Shown: positions 1 through 9,834 of the stretch, piece after piece
Layout of the letters: each line of letters opens with the position of its first letter
Position numbering within the stretch: position 1 is the stretch's first letter
Assembly: GCA_018889975.1 (NCBI GenBank)
Contig: CP076546.1
Location: 1,860,001-1,924,000 of the forward strand
DNA length: 64,000 nt
Reading direction: 5' to 3'
Source: Bacillus sp. NP157
GTDB taxonomy: Bacteria > Pseudomonadota > Gammaproteobacteria > Xanthomonadales > Rhodanobacteraceae
Notes under the pieces: model-generated
Told to the model about the DNA's origin: nothing
What the model saw: the letters and a program-made list of their open reading frames with translations, nothing else
Databases searched by the model: none
Position numbers and translations under genes: made by a program

Positions 1-2
1 CC

Positions 3-302
3 AGCGATGGCTGCCTGCGCTTCCTCGGCTCGATCGACAACATCGACGACACCGTCGCCCCCGAGCTGAAGCCGCTGTATGGCGAGTTCGCCGTCTTCCG
101 CCGTGCCGAGAACTCCTTCCACGGCCACCTGCCCTACGAGGGCGAACGCCGGGTGATCCAGGTCGCCTGGCTGACCTCGGAAGAGGAAAAGGCCCGCAAG
201 ACCAAGCGCGGCAAGTTCTCCCGGGCGTTCAAGAAGATCTTCGGCAAGCTCGACCGCAAGGTCGGCGCCGACCGCGACCGCAACGCCTCGCACCCGGACT
301 AA
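3..302 (+). CDS. 2OG-Fe(II) oxygenase, C-terminal part
   Basis: This is the last 99 codons of a gene that begins before the window. The stretch NSFHGHLPYEGERRVIQVAW resembles the C-terminal part of the double-stranded beta-helix of 2-oxoglutarate/Fe(II) dioxygenases (prolyl-4-hydroxylase-like): a metal-binding His in the FHG segment and an Arg (GERR) in the place expected to bind the 2OG carboxylate. The tail after it is very basic (KTKRGKFSRAFKKIFGKLDRK). The substrate cannot be told. The gene ends convergently toward the exchanger gene, with a REP hairpin between them. The first iron ligands lie outside the window, so the catalytic state cannot be judged. Confidence 0.7.
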   Translation, partial: SDGCLRFLGSIDNIDDTVAPELKPLYGEFAVFRRAENSFHGHLPYEGERRVIQVAWLTSEEEKARKTKRGKFSRAFKKIFGKLDRKVGADRDRNASHPD

Positions 303-319
303 CCCCCGCACGCCCCGCT

Positions 320-385
320 GTAGGAGCGCGCCTGCGCGCGATGGGGGCATCATCGTGCCCCAATCGCGCGCAGGCGCGCTCCTAC
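320..385. repeat. REP-like inverted pair (long hairpin)
   Basis: Two oppositely oriented copies of TAGGAGCGCGCCTGCGCGCG face each other. Together they form an about 30-bp stem with one mismatch and a 6-nt loop (TCATCG). The element sits between two convergent genes and could act as a bidirectional transcription barrier or mRNA-stabilising hairpin. Its form is that of a REPIN. Confidence 0.85.
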
Positions 386-405
386 ACAGGGCGGGGCGGG
401 GCGCG

Positions 406-1413
406 TTACCCGCGCCCGAAATACCACGCGACGAACAGCGCAAACACGCCATACAGCGCACCGATCGGCATCAGCCAGCGCGCTTCCACCGCCCCGCGGC
501 GGAACATGGCCCACAGCGCGATCACCGCGACCATCGTGATGACGCCAGCGACGATCAGCGGCGTATCGAACAGCCACGGCGTGGCGAACAGGGCCAGCGA
601 GCTCGGGATGGTCGCCTGGATCATCATCGCACCGGAGATATTGGCCAGCGCCAGCCGTTCCTTGCCCTGGCGGACCCAGATCAGCGCGTTGACGGTTTCC
701 GGCAGCTCGGTCGCCACCGGGCTGAGCACGAGGGCGACGAGGTGCGGCGAGAGGTGGAAGAACTCACCGAAGGCCTCCAGCTGCCACACGAACACGCGCG
801 AGGCGATGGCGATCACCACCAGGGCGAGGCCGGTCTGCAACAGCACCCACTTCAGCGCCGGGTCCGCGTCACGCGGACGGAACGACAAAGGCTCAAGCTC
901 TTCCTCTTCCGGCGCGGAACTGTCGTCGCGCATCTCGCGCCACACGTACATGCCATAGGCGAGCAGGAACAGGACGCCCAGCCACGGCTTCCACGCGAAG
1001 GCGATCAGGCCAAGCCCGACCTTCACGACGAAGATGGCGAGGAACCAGGACTGGTCGCGGGCCAGCCGCTGATGGTCGACGCGAACCCGACTATCGCCGC
1101 GATTCAGGCGTTTACGGCCCGCATATAAGGCAAATCCTACGACCGCGTAGGCGATCGTCGCGAGGACCAGGGGTCCGCCGAGGGCAGCACCGACACCGAT
1201 GTCCTTCGCCTCCGGCGTCTTGCCGAACATCACGGCCACGAAGGTCACCGCACTTTCCGGCAGCGCCGTGCCGAAGGCCGCCAGCACCGTACCGGTCGCC
1301 GTGGAGCCAAGGTTGAGCTTTCGCCCAAACCACTCGACGCCGTTGACGAAGTATTCGCACGTGAAATAGATAGCCCCGGCGGAAACCAGGAACAGGAAAA
1401 GAGTCAGCAGCAT
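406..1413 (-). CDS. CaCA-family cation exchanger, probable manganese exporter
   Basis: A 335-residue membrane protein of the calcium/cation antiporter (CaCA, YrbG-like) superfamily. Two inverted alpha-repeats are visible: FGTALPESAVTF with a following GAALGGP segment in the first half, and SPVATELPETVNA with NISGAMM in the second; both carry the acidic PE residues that bind cation. About ten hydrophobic segments fit the family. The start is the ATG at 1413 (MLLTLFLFL). Longer in-frame starts would run through the riboswitch. The yybP-ykoY leader just upstream senses Mn2+ in characterised cases, so Mn2+ export is a better guess than Ca2+ export. That substrate call is inference. Confidence 0.8.
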   Translation of the reverse strand: MLLTLFLFLVSAGAIYFTCEYFVNGVEWFGRKLNLGSTATGTVLAAFGTALPESAVTFVAVMFGKTPEAKDIGVGAALGGPLVLATIAYAVVGFALYAGRKRLNRGDSRVRVDHQRLARDQSWFLAIFVVKVGLGLIAFAWKPWLGVLFLLAYGMYVWREMRDDSSAPEEEELEPLSFRPRDADPALKWVLLQTGLALVVIAIASRVFVWQLEAFGEFFHLSPHLVALVLSPVATELPETVNALIWVRQGKERLALANISGAMMIQATIPSSLALFATPWLFDTPLIVAGVITMVAVIALWAMFRRGAVEARWLMPIGALYGVFALFVAWYFGRG

Positions 1414-1488
1414 GTAGGTACGCAAAGGCCGGGCGAGCGAACGAAAACCATTGGCACAACGACACCGCTCGCCCGGCCGGGTGAGCAT
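1414..1488 (-). promoter_or_regulatory. Riboswitch expression-platform hairpin
   Basis: Between the aptamer and the exchanger start, GGCCGGGCGAGCG and CGCTCGCCCGGCC form a perfect 13-bp inverted repeat around a roughly 26-nt loop. The second arm ends about 13 nt before the ATG, so the stem can hide the ribosome-binding region. No long U-run follows, which suggests translational control; that reading is inference. Confidence 0.5.
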
Positions 1489-1493
1489 GTCGA

Positions 1494-1626
1494 TGGCCAA
1501 AGGTCTCGCCGGGCCGGCACCGCGCTCTCCACGCGGTACAACCGTTCGCGCCATGGGGTCCGGAGACCACCAAGTCTGTTGACGCGAACTCCTCAGGGGG
1601 AACGAGGATGGCTACTCCCCAATGAC
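1494..1626 (-). ncRNA. yybP-ykoY manganese riboswitch aptamer
   Basis: Read on the minus strand, the leader has the family's hallmark blocks in order: ATTGGGGAGTAGCC (RC of 1611-1624), CGTCAACAGACTTGGTGG (RC of about 1568-1585) and GGCGAGACCTTTGGCC (RC of 1495-1510). These match the two conserved loops that dock to form the Mn2+ site in known yybP-ykoY RNAs. The sequence between the last two blocks, with arms near 1525-1550, is variable stem. A protein start inside this element would be spurious. Confidence 0.85.
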
Positions 1627-1645
1627 ATCGGCGCGGATGTTAGCA

Positions 1646-1730
1646 CAGGGCCTGATCGGGCGCAGGGCCTGATCGGGTGCAGGCAGTAATCGCGCGCAGG
1701 GCCTGATCGCGCGCAGGGGCCAATCGCGCG
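1646..1730. repeat. Five-copy 17-bp tandem array running into a REP
   Basis: Five consecutive 17-mers start at 1646, 1663, 1680, 1697 and 1714 and follow the pattern CAGGGCCTGATCGCGCG with a few changes. The last unit joins directly to a REP arm (1731-1746). The 3' half of each unit equals part of the REP, so the array seems to have grown from a REP end. Confidence 0.75.
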
Positions 1731-1746
1731 CAGGCGCGCTCCTACA
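1721..1746 (-). repeat. REP-like palindrome copy
   Basis: Minus-strand copy of TAGGAGCGCGCCTGCGCGCG. Its TAG (1742-1744) is the stop codon of dapB. Confidence 0.85.
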
Positions 1747-2536
1747 CTTTGGCGGCGATGACGTCTTCGATGGTCCAGGCGCCCGGCGCACGCCCGGCCA
1801 TCCACGCCGCCGCTTCCAGCGCGCCGCGCGCGAAGATCGAGCGGTCGGTCGCCCGGTGGCCGAGTTCGATCCGCTCGCCCTGCCCCATGATCAGCGCCTG
1901 GTGTTCGCCGACGATGTCGCCGCCGCGGACGACGGCGAAGCCGATCGTGCCGGCCTCGCGCGCGCCGGGCCGACCTTCGCGGGCATATACGGCGAGGTCT
2001 TCGAGCGCGGCGCCGCGACCGGCGGCGGCGGCATGGCCGAGCGCCAGCGCGGTACCGGAGGGCGCATCTTCCTTGCGGTTGTGATGCGCCTCGACGATGT
2101 CGATGTCCCAGCCCGGTAGCGCCGCCGCGGCCTCGCGCAGCAGGCGGGTCAGCACCGCGACACCGAGGCTGAAGTTGGCCGCACGCAGTACGGCAATCCG
2201 CTCCGCAGCGTGTGCCAGCCGCTCTTCCATGGCCGCATCCAGGCCCGTGGTGCCCGTCACCAGCGACGCGCCCGTGGCTTCGCAGGCATCCAGCGCGGCC
2301 GCCAGACCTTCCGGACCGCTGAAGTCGATCACCACGTCGATACCCGCCGGGTCATCCCAGCCGGTGAAGTGCAGTGCGGAGACATCGCCGTAGGCGGCTT
2401 TGCCGAGGCGCGTGGATTGCGCGGAAACCACGGCCCGGACCAGCTCGAAACGTTCGTCGTCGCGCACGAGGTTGAGCAACGCGAGGCCCATGCGGCCAGA
2501 GGCGCCACTGATGGCGAGGCGAACGGGGCGGGTCAT
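1742..2536 (-). CDS. dapB: 4-hydroxy-tetrahydrodipicolinate reductase DapB
   Basis: 264 residues, normal length. DapB reduces 4-hydroxy-tetrahydrodipicolinate with NAD(P)H in the lysine/diaminopimelate pathway in the cytoplasm. The N-terminal nucleotide motif ISGASGRMG and the catalytic block EAHHNRKEDAPSGTA (active-site His-His and Lys, GT pair) are intact. The ATG at 2536 (MTRPVRLAISG) puts the Rossmann beta-strand at the N-terminus as usual; the longer reading frame would add 26 residues crossing a REP. It follows dnaJ on the same strand, a common order in xanthomonads. The stop codon belongs to a REP element. Confidence 0.97.
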   Translation of the reverse strand: MTRPVRLAISGASGRMGLALLNLVRDDERFELVRAVVSAQSTRLGKAAYGDVSALHFTGWDDPAGIDVVIDFSGPEGLAAALDACEATGASLVTGTTGLDAAMEERLAHAAERIAVLRAANFSLGVAVLTRLLREAAAALPGWDIDIVEAHHNRKEDAPSGTALALGHAAAAGRGAALEDLAVYAREGRPGAREAGTIGFAVVRGGDIVGEHQALIMGQGERIELGHRATDRSIFARGALEAAAWMAGRAPGAWTIEDVIAAKV

Positions 2537-2575
2537 GCGGCAGGCCTTCGTCGAGCGTAAAGAAGCCCATCGTAA

Positions 2576-2600
2576 TGTAGGAGCGCGCCTGCGCGCGACG
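2576..2600 (+). repeat. REP-like palindrome copy
   Basis: Single plus-strand copy of TAGGAGCGCGCCTGCGCGCG in the dnaJ-dapB intergenic space. It may be a hairpin between the two cistrons. Confidence 0.85.
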
Positions 2601-2652
2601 GGAAATGACGGCAATCCCCATCACACGCAGTCGTTGTCCCACACGTCCCGCC

Positions 2653-3783
2653 CTACGAAGTAACCTTCGACCAGAAGTCCTTGACCCCGTCCATGAAGGT
2701 ATTCGACCGCGGCGTGTGCTTCGACGGCTCGTCGCCGGCAAAGGTGGCTTCGAGCTGCTGTAGCAGGTCGCGCTGTTCCTTCGTAAGGCGGACCGGGGTC
2801 TCGACCACCACGGTGCAGATCAAATCACCGGTGCGGCCACCGCGGACGGACTTGACGCCACGACCGCGCAAACGGAACTGATGGCCGGTCTGCGTCTCGG
2901 CCGGCACACTCACGGCGACTTCGCCTTCCAGCGTCGGCACCATCAGGTCCGTACCCAGCGCCGCCTGCGCGAAGCGGATCGGCATTTCGCAGTACAGGTC
3001 GGAACCGTCGCGCTGGAAGATCGCATGCTCGCGCACGCGGGTTTCTACATAGAGATCGCCCGCGGGCGAACCGGCCGGGCCTGCCTCGCCCTGCCCGGTC
3101 AAACGAATCCGATCGCCATTGTCGACACCAGCGGGAATGCGAACGGACAGCGTGCGCTCTTCTTCCAGGCGGCCCTCGCCGTGGCACTTCTTGCAGGGCT
3201 TGTCGATCTTCTGGCCCGAACCGTGGCACGTCGGGCACGCCTGCTGGATCGAGAAGATGCCGTTCTGCATGCGCACGCGGCCGTGGCCGGCGCAGGTCTG
3301 GCAGGTCGACACCTTGCCGTCTTCCGAACCCGAGCCATTGCAATGGTGGCAATTGACCTGGGTGGGAATCTCGATCTTCTTCTCGACGCCGAACACGGCC
3401 TCTTCGAGATCGAGTTCCATGATGTAACGCAGGTCGGCACCCCGGCGAGCGCGCTGGCGTCCACCGCCACCGCCGCCGAAGATGTCGCCAAAAATATCGC
3501 CGAAGATGTCGCCGACGTCGCCAAAACCGGCGCCACCGCCACGACCGAAACCACCGCCTTCGAACGCGGCATGGCCATACTGATCGTACGCCGAGCGCTT
3601 CTGCGCATCGGACAGCACCTCGTAGGCTTCCTTGGCTTCCTTGAATTTGTCGATCGCCTCCGGATCATCCGGATTGCGGTCAGGGTGGTACTTCATCGCG
3701 ACGCGACGAAAAGTCTTCTTGAGATCGCCTTCGGTGACGGTACGTTCGACGCCGAGGATTTCGTAGTAGTCGCGTTTGCTCAT
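2653..3783 (-). CDS. dnaJ: Chaperone DnaJ (Hsp40)
   Basis: 376 residues, full length. In order: J-domain (about 1-70) with the HPD tripeptide (YHPDRNP), Gly/Phe-rich linker (GGGFGRGGG), four zinc-finger repeats of the CxxCxGxG type ([32 protein letters not shown]), then the C-terminal substrate-binding domains. It stimulates DnaK ATPase and delivers unfolded clients. It lies downstream of dnaK, from which it is separated by a broken gene and hairpins rather than being tightly coupled. The ATG at 3783 gives the canonical [12 protein letters not shown]; no strong Shine-Dalgarno is visible. Confidence 0.98.
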   Translation of the reverse strand: MSKRDYYEILGVERTVTEGDLKKTFRRVAMKYHPDRNPDDPEAIDKFKEAKEAYEVLSDAQKRSAYDQYGHAAFEGGGFGRGGGAGFGDVGDIFGDIFGDIFGGGGGGRQRARRGADLRYIMELDLEEAVFGVEKKIEIPTQVNCHHCNGSGSEDGKVSTCQTCAGHGRVRMQNGIFSIQQACPTCHGSGQKIDKPCKKCHGEGRLEEERTLSVRIPAGVDNGDRIRLTGQGEAGPAGSPAGDLYVETRVREHAIFQRDGSDLYCEMPIRFAQAALGTDLMVPTLEGEVAVSVPAETQTGHQFRLRGRGVKSVRGGRTGDLICTVVVETPVRLTKEQRDLLQQLEATFAGDEPSKHTPRSNTFMDGVKDFWSKVTS

Positions 3784-3797
3784 TTTTTGCTGCGTAG

Positions 3798-3905
3798 GCT
3801 CGCCGCTGTGCGGCTTGTGGTGAGACGGCCGCTCTGCGGCCTCAAGTCAGACGACCGCTATCGCGGCCTCGAGTAAGGCAGCTGCTTCGCAGCTTCAAGT
3901 AACGA
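3798..3905. repeat. Array of four ~26-bp hairpin units
   Basis: Four degenerate units in a row, each a small stem (GCCGCTGTGCGGC, GGCCGCTCTGCGGCC, CCGCTATCGCGG, AGCTGCTTCGCAGCT) followed by a TCAAGTA-like tail. They sit just upstream of dnaJ within the dnaJ-dnaK gap and would fold in either strand's RNA. Confidence 0.6.
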
Positions 3906-3906
3906 G

Positions 3907-4141
3907 TTATGGCCCATGACGCCCCGTAGCAACCCCAGCGGCCCCTTTCCTCTGCAGGTGAGCCATGAGGCCGTTCAGTAAGCCAAACAGCGATTCTACC
4001 CGGGATACCAGAGGATCGGCATTGCCGTAGCCCATGCGGTCCGCAAGACGGAGCTGGGTATCGACCTGCGTATCGGTAGACCATCTCGGCCAACTCCATC
4101 GCGCCTTGCCAAACCCGCAAATCATGGTGCGCACGAGACAT
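3907..4141 (-). pseudogene. Broken four-helix-bundle (23S rRNA IVS-type) protein
   Basis: From an ATG at 4141 with a good ribosome site (GGAGGCAAGG), one frame reads AHHDLRVWQGAMELAEMVYR, the N-terminus of the four-helix-bundle proteins first found in 23S rRNA intervening sequences. A second frame, to the stop at 3907, reads its C-terminus (RLADRMGYGNADPLVSRVES, then LFGLLNGLMAHLQRKG). About 40 middle codons and the reading frame are lost, so an internal deletion inactivated it. The family is mobile and often lies between housekeeping genes in xanthomonads. Confidence 0.65.
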
Positions 4142-4228
4142 CCTTGCCTCCAGTTCAAAGGGCGGCGGCCCGATTGGACCGCCGCCCCGCTGTCACTCGT
4201 TACTCTGAACTCTCAACCCGACACGCTC

Positions 4229-6154
<1,926 letters not shown>

Positions 6155-6205
6155 AAAAATTGCTCCGAATTTCAATGCGGCCCCCGCGGCCGCGACTGTG
6201 TCTGG

Positions 6206-6235
6206 AAATGGGGCCGGGCCCCATCGATTCAATGC
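6206..6235 (-). promoter_or_regulatory. Candidate sigma-32 promoter of dnaK
   Basis: On the minus strand CATTGAAT is followed after 13 nt by CCCCATTT, close to the heat-shock consensus CTTGAAA-N(11-16)-CCCCATNT. The -10 block is an exact match; the -35 differs at two positions. It lies about 50 nt before dnaK. Confidence 0.55.
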
Positions 6236-6285
6236 CTGGTGAGACGCCCTTGCGGCCTGTAACCCGCACCGCTTAAGGGTTTTGT

Positions 6286-6819
6286 TCAGTTGTCCCTGAC
6301 GACCGCGACCAGCGCCGGGCGCAGCAGTCGGTCATTGAGGACGAAGCCCTTCTGGACCACGGCGACCACGGTATTGGGCGCATGCTCGGTCGAATCGACC
6401 GCGCTGATGGCCTGGTGGTGTTCCGGGTTGAACGGCTGGTGCAGCGGGTCGACGACGGTGAGGCCGTTGGACTGGGTCACCTTCTCGAGCTGCTTGAGCG
6501 TGAGCGAAAGGCCTTCGCGCAGCGCCTTTGCGTCGGCGTTCTCGTTGGCCAGGCCCAGGGCCAGGCCGTCGTACACCGGCAGCAGGTCGCCCAGCAGCTT
6601 CTCATTGGCGAAGCGGCGGGCCTGCTCCAGGTCGCGCTGGAGGCGACGACGCTGGTTTTCGATCTCCGCCCGCTCGCGCAGCACGGTCTCGCGCGCCTGG
6701 GACAGCTCGGACTCAAGGGCCGCCAGACGGGCGGTCAGCGCGTCGAGGTCGGCATTGACGCCATCGGCGGCATTGCCTTCCTGCGCGGGATCCGTCGCGT
6801 GGGGATCGTTGTTCTGCAT
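6286..6819 (-). CDS. grpE: Nucleotide exchange factor GrpE
   Basis: 177 residues. A long N-terminal coiled coil (about 25-75, [20 protein letters not shown]) and the C-terminal beta domain ([36 protein letters not shown]) are characteristic. It drives ADP release from DnaK. The ATG at 6819 has a clear GGAG ribosome site 6 nt away. It is second in hrcA-grpE-dnaK-dnaJ. Confidence 0.97.
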   Translation of the reverse strand: MQNNDPHATDPAQEGNAADGVNADLDALTARLAALESELSQARETVLRERAEIENQRRRLQRDLEQARRFANEKLLGDLLPVYDGLALGLANENADAKALREGLSLTLKQLEKVTQSNGLTVVDPLHQPFNPEHHQAISAVDSTEHAPNTVVAVVQKGFVLNDRLLRPALVAVVRDN

Positions 6820-6901
6820 GATTACTCCAAATGTCAGCCATCGGCCCCCGCGAGGGGACCGAACATTCGCGGGAAATAGTAAACCCGCCTCCCGTGGCGG
6901 T

Positions 6902-7960
6902 TTATGAGGTCGCCACGGCGCGATTCAAGGAGTCGCTCAGCAATCCGGCGGTGGCTTGTACCACCGGGATGACCCGCTCATATGCCATACGCGTCGGTCC
7001 AATAACTCCGATCGCGCCCAGCATGCGGCCGCTGGTGCCGTAGGTGGCGGTGACGATGCTGCAGCCATCCAGGGCGGAAAACCCGGATTCTTCGCCGATG
7101 AACAGGCGTACGCCCGGCGCCTTGACGCAGTTTTCCATCAGCTGCAGCAGCTCACGCTTTTGCTGGAAGGCGTCGAACAGGTCGCGCAGGCGCTCGATGT
7201 CGGCCAGTTCCGAATACCCCATGAGGTTGGTCTGGCCGCTCACCAGCATGTCGTTGGTGTCTTCGTCGCCGAACGAGGCCGTGGCCAGCTCGACCACGCT
7301 GGCCAGCATGCGGTTCAGCTCCCCGCCCGCCTCGCGCAGCTCGGCGGCGAGGTGCGCGCGGATGTCGGCCAGGCGAAACCCGGCGAACTGCGCGTTGAGA
7401 TAGTTGGCGGCCCGCTCCAGCTCGCCGCTATCCAGCGGCTTGGCCAGCTGCACCACCCGGTTCTGCACCTGGTTGTCCGAGAACACCAGGATCACCAGCA
7501 CGCGGGCGTCGGGCAGGCTCACGAAGTCGATGTGGCGCAAGGGGAAATCGCCCTGGCGCGGCACCGTGACCACGCCGGCGAAGTGGGTCATCGCCGAAAG
7601 CAGGTTGGATACGTTGCCGAGCAGGTCGCGCGTGGTGGTCTGGTGCGGCGGCAGCCCGCCCTGCAGGCGCGCCATCTCGTCGCGCGGCAGCGGCTTGAGC
7701 TCGAGCAGGCTATCCACGAAAAGACGCAAGCCACGCGGAGTCGGGATCCGCCCGGCCGAGGTGTGCGGCGACGCGACCAGGCCGGCCTCTTCGAGGTCGG
7801 CCATGATGTTGCGGATGGTCGCCGGGCTGACTTCCAGGCCAGAGGACTTCGCCAGCGTGCGTGAGCCCACGGGCTCGCCGTCTGACAGGTACTGGGATAT
7901 CAGGGTCCGCAGCAGCCGGCGCGCGCGTGCATCGATGTCGTGTCCAGAGAACGGGTTCAT
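6902..7960 (-). CDS. hrcA: Heat-inducible transcription repressor HrcA
   Basis: 352 residues. The N-terminal winged helix (RARRLLRTLISQYLSDGEPV, then ATIRNIMADLEEAGLV) and the HrcA signature HTSAGRIPTPRGLRLFVD are present, followed by the GAF-like dimer domain. HrcA represses chaperone operons at CIRCE operators. I find no CIRCE inverted repeat before this operon, so HrcA probably acts elsewhere (groESL). The ATG at 7960 (MNPFSGHDID) fits the family; the frame upstream runs into the promoter region. Divergent from recN. Confidence 0.96.
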   Translation of the reverse strand: MNPFSGHDIDARARRLLRTLISQYLSDGEPVGSRTLAKSSGLEVSPATIRNIMADLEEAGLVASPHTSAGRIPTPRGLRLFVDSLLELKPLPRDEMARLQGGLPPHQTTTRDLLGNVSNLLSAMTHFAGVVTVPRQGDFPLRHIDFVSLPDARVLVILVFSDNQVQNRVVQLAKPLDSGELERAANYLNAQFAGFRLADIRAHLAAELREAGGELNRMLASVVELATASFGDEDTNDMLVSGQTNLMGYSELADIERLRDLFDAFQQKRELLQLMENCVKAPGVRLFIGEESGFSALDGCSIVTATYGTSGRMLGAIGVIGPTRMAYERVIPVVQATAGLLSDSLNRAVATS

Positions 7961-7996
7961 GCGCGTGGTTGGCTGCAGGGTCGGGTGGCAGGCGAT

Positions 7997-8027
7997 ATCA
8001 ATAAGGTCTGCGCGGCTGGCTTGCAAG
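7997..8027 (-). promoter_or_regulatory. Candidate sigma-32 promoter of hrcA-grpE-dnaK
   Basis: On the minus strand CTTGCAA (8027-8021), a 14-nt spacer and CCTTATTGAT (8006-7997) resemble a heat-shock promoter about 35 nt before hrcA. The -35 has one mismatch and the -10 two. Confidence 0.4.
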
Positions 8028-8090
8028 TCTCGGCCTTTGCGACGCGCCTCCCGCTACAATCGGCGTGATTCCATCCGCCGCCCGGTACCC

Positions 8091-9761
8091 ATGCTTACTT
8101 CGCTCTACGTCCGCCAGTTCGCCGTCGTTGAAGAAGCCGAGGTCGCCTTCGGCCCCGGCCTTACCGTGGTCAGCGGTGAAACCGGCGCGGGCAAGTCCCT
8201 GCTGGTGGACGCGCTGATGCTGCTCGCCGGCGCCCGCGCCGACAGCGGCATGGTCCGTTCGGGCAGCGATCGCGCCGAGCTGGCCGCCGAATTCGACCTG
8301 GCCGGCCTGCCCGAAGCGCTGGACTGGCTGCGCGAAGAAGCCCTGGACGACGGCGAGACCTGCCAGCTGCGCCGGGTGATCCGCGCCGAGGGCAGCTCGC
8401 GTGGCTGGATCAACGGCCGTCCGGCCAGCCTCGCGCAGATGTCCGCGCTGGCGGCGCTGATCGTCGAGATCCACGGCCAGCACGAACACCAGGCCCTGCT
8501 CTCGCGCCAGCACCAGATGGGCCTGCTCGATGCCTTCGCCGGCAATGAGGAACGGCTGGGCCGCGTGCGCGAGCTGGCGAAGGCCTGGCGCGATGCCGTG
8601 GCGCATATCCGCAAACTGTCCGGTGGCGACGACCGCGGCCAGCAGATCGACCTGCTCTCGCACGAGCTGGCCGAGCTGGATCGCTGGGCGCTCGCGCCGG
8701 CCGCGCTGGACGACCTCGAAGCCCAGCACCGCCGCCTCGCCAACGCCGGCCGGCTCGCCGAAGGGGCGAACGGCGTGGTCGAACTGCTCGACGGCGAAAG
8801 TGAATTCTCGATCGGCCGCGCCCTGCTCCGTGCCCATGCCGAGCTGTCGCGCCTGGCCGAACTCGACGCCACGCTGGCTCCGACGCTGGAGCTGCTCGAC
8901 AGCGCCCAGATCCAGGTGGGCGAAGCGGTGGATGGCCTCGGCCGCTACGCGCAGGATGTCGAGCTGGACCCGGAGCGCCTGGCCGAGGTCGACACCCACC
9001 TTACCCACCTGCACGACCTGTCGCGCCGCTATCGCCTGCCGATCGGCGAGCTCACCGGCAAGGCCGAGGAGCTGCGCGAGCGGCTGGCCGAACTGGAAGG
9101 TGCCGGCGACGCGCTGGAGCGGCTGGCCCGCGAGCGCGACACCCTGCGCAAGGATTACGACACCGCCGCCACCGCGCTGTCCAAGGCCCGCACCGACGCC
9201 GCCGCACGCCTGGGCTCGTCGGTCGCTGCGCTGATGTCCGAACTGGGCATGTCCGGCGGCCGCCTCGAAGTGGCGCTGGAACCCGCCGAAGGCGACGATC
9301 CGGATCCGCAGGGCCGCGAACGCTGCGAACTGCTGGTCAGCGCCAACCCCGGCCAGCCGCCGCGGCCGCTGCGCAAGGTGGCCTCGGGCGGCGAACTGGC
9401 CCGCATCAGCCTCGCCATCGAAGTGGCGACGCTGGGCAACGACAACATCGGCTGCATGATCTTCGACGAAGTCGACACCGGCATCGGCGGCGCCGTGGCC
9501 GAAGTGGTCGGCCAGAAACTCCGCGCGCTCGGTGAACGCGTGCAGGTGCTCTGCGTCACCCACCTGCCCCAGGTCGCCGCGCAGGGCCATAACCACCTGC
9601 AGGTCGCCAAGGAAAGCGACGGCGAATCCACCCGCACCCGGATCAGCAGCCTCGACGGCAACGGCCGCCGCGAAGAGATCTCGCGAATGCTAGGTGGCGT
9701 GGAGATCACCAAGGAAACCCGGGCGCACGCAAAGAAGATGCTCGACCGCGCCCAAATGTAG
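8091..9761 (+). CDS. recN: DNA repair protein RecN
   Basis: 556 residues, family-typical. An SMC-like ATPase: Walker A GETGAGKS near residue 30, long coiled coils in the middle, then the signature KVASGGELARISLAIE and Walker B CMIFDEVDTGIGG, and a D/H-loop CVTHLPQVAAQGHNH. It acts in double-strand-break repair. The ATG at 8091 (MLTSLYVRQFAVVEEAEVAF) gives the canonical N-terminus. Divergent from hrcA. A TACAAT hexamer at 8055-8060 could be its -10, but no convincing -35 or LexA box was found. The stop TAG is the first part of a REP. Confidence 0.97.
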   Translation: MLTSLYVRQFAVVEEAEVAFGPGLTVVSGETGAGKSLLVDALMLLAGARADSGMVRSGSDRAELAAEFDLAGLPEALDWLREEALDDGETCQLRRVIRAEGSSRGWINGRPASLAQMSALAALIVEIHGQHEHQALLSRQHQMGLLDAFAGNEERLGRVRELAKAWRDAVAHIRKLSGGDDRGQQIDLLSHELAELDRWALAPAALDDLEAQHRRLANAGRLAEGANGVVELLDGESEFSIGRALLRAHAELSRLAELDATLAPTLELLDSAQIQVGEAVDGLGRYAQDVELDPERLAEVDTHLTHLHDLSRRYRLPIGELTGKAEELRERLAELEGAGDALERLARERDTLRKDYDTAATALSKARTDAAARLGSSVAALMSELGMSGGRLEVALEPAEGDDPDPQGRERCELLVSANPGQPPRPLRKVASGGELARISLAIEVATLGNDNIGCMIFDEVDTGIGGAVAEVVGQKLRALGERVQVLCVTHLPQVAAQGHNHLQVAKESDGESTRTRISSLDGNGRREEISRMLGGVEITKETRAHAKKMLDRAQM

Positions 9762-9781
9762 GAGCGCGCCTGCGCGCGATT
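9758..9781 (+). repeat. REP-like palindrome copy
   Basis: Plus-strand copy of TAGGAGCGCGCCTGCGCGCG. Its TAG at 9759-9761 terminates recN. Confidence 0.85.
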
Positions 9782-9834
9782 GGGGGTATCACCCCCATCG
9801 CCAACGCAACCCCCATCGCCGCCGCCCATCCCCC

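Noticed and set aside
1414-1554. Longer start of the exchanger gene
   Set aside because: It would encode part of the yybP-ykoY riboswitch; the membrane protein begins naturally at 1413.
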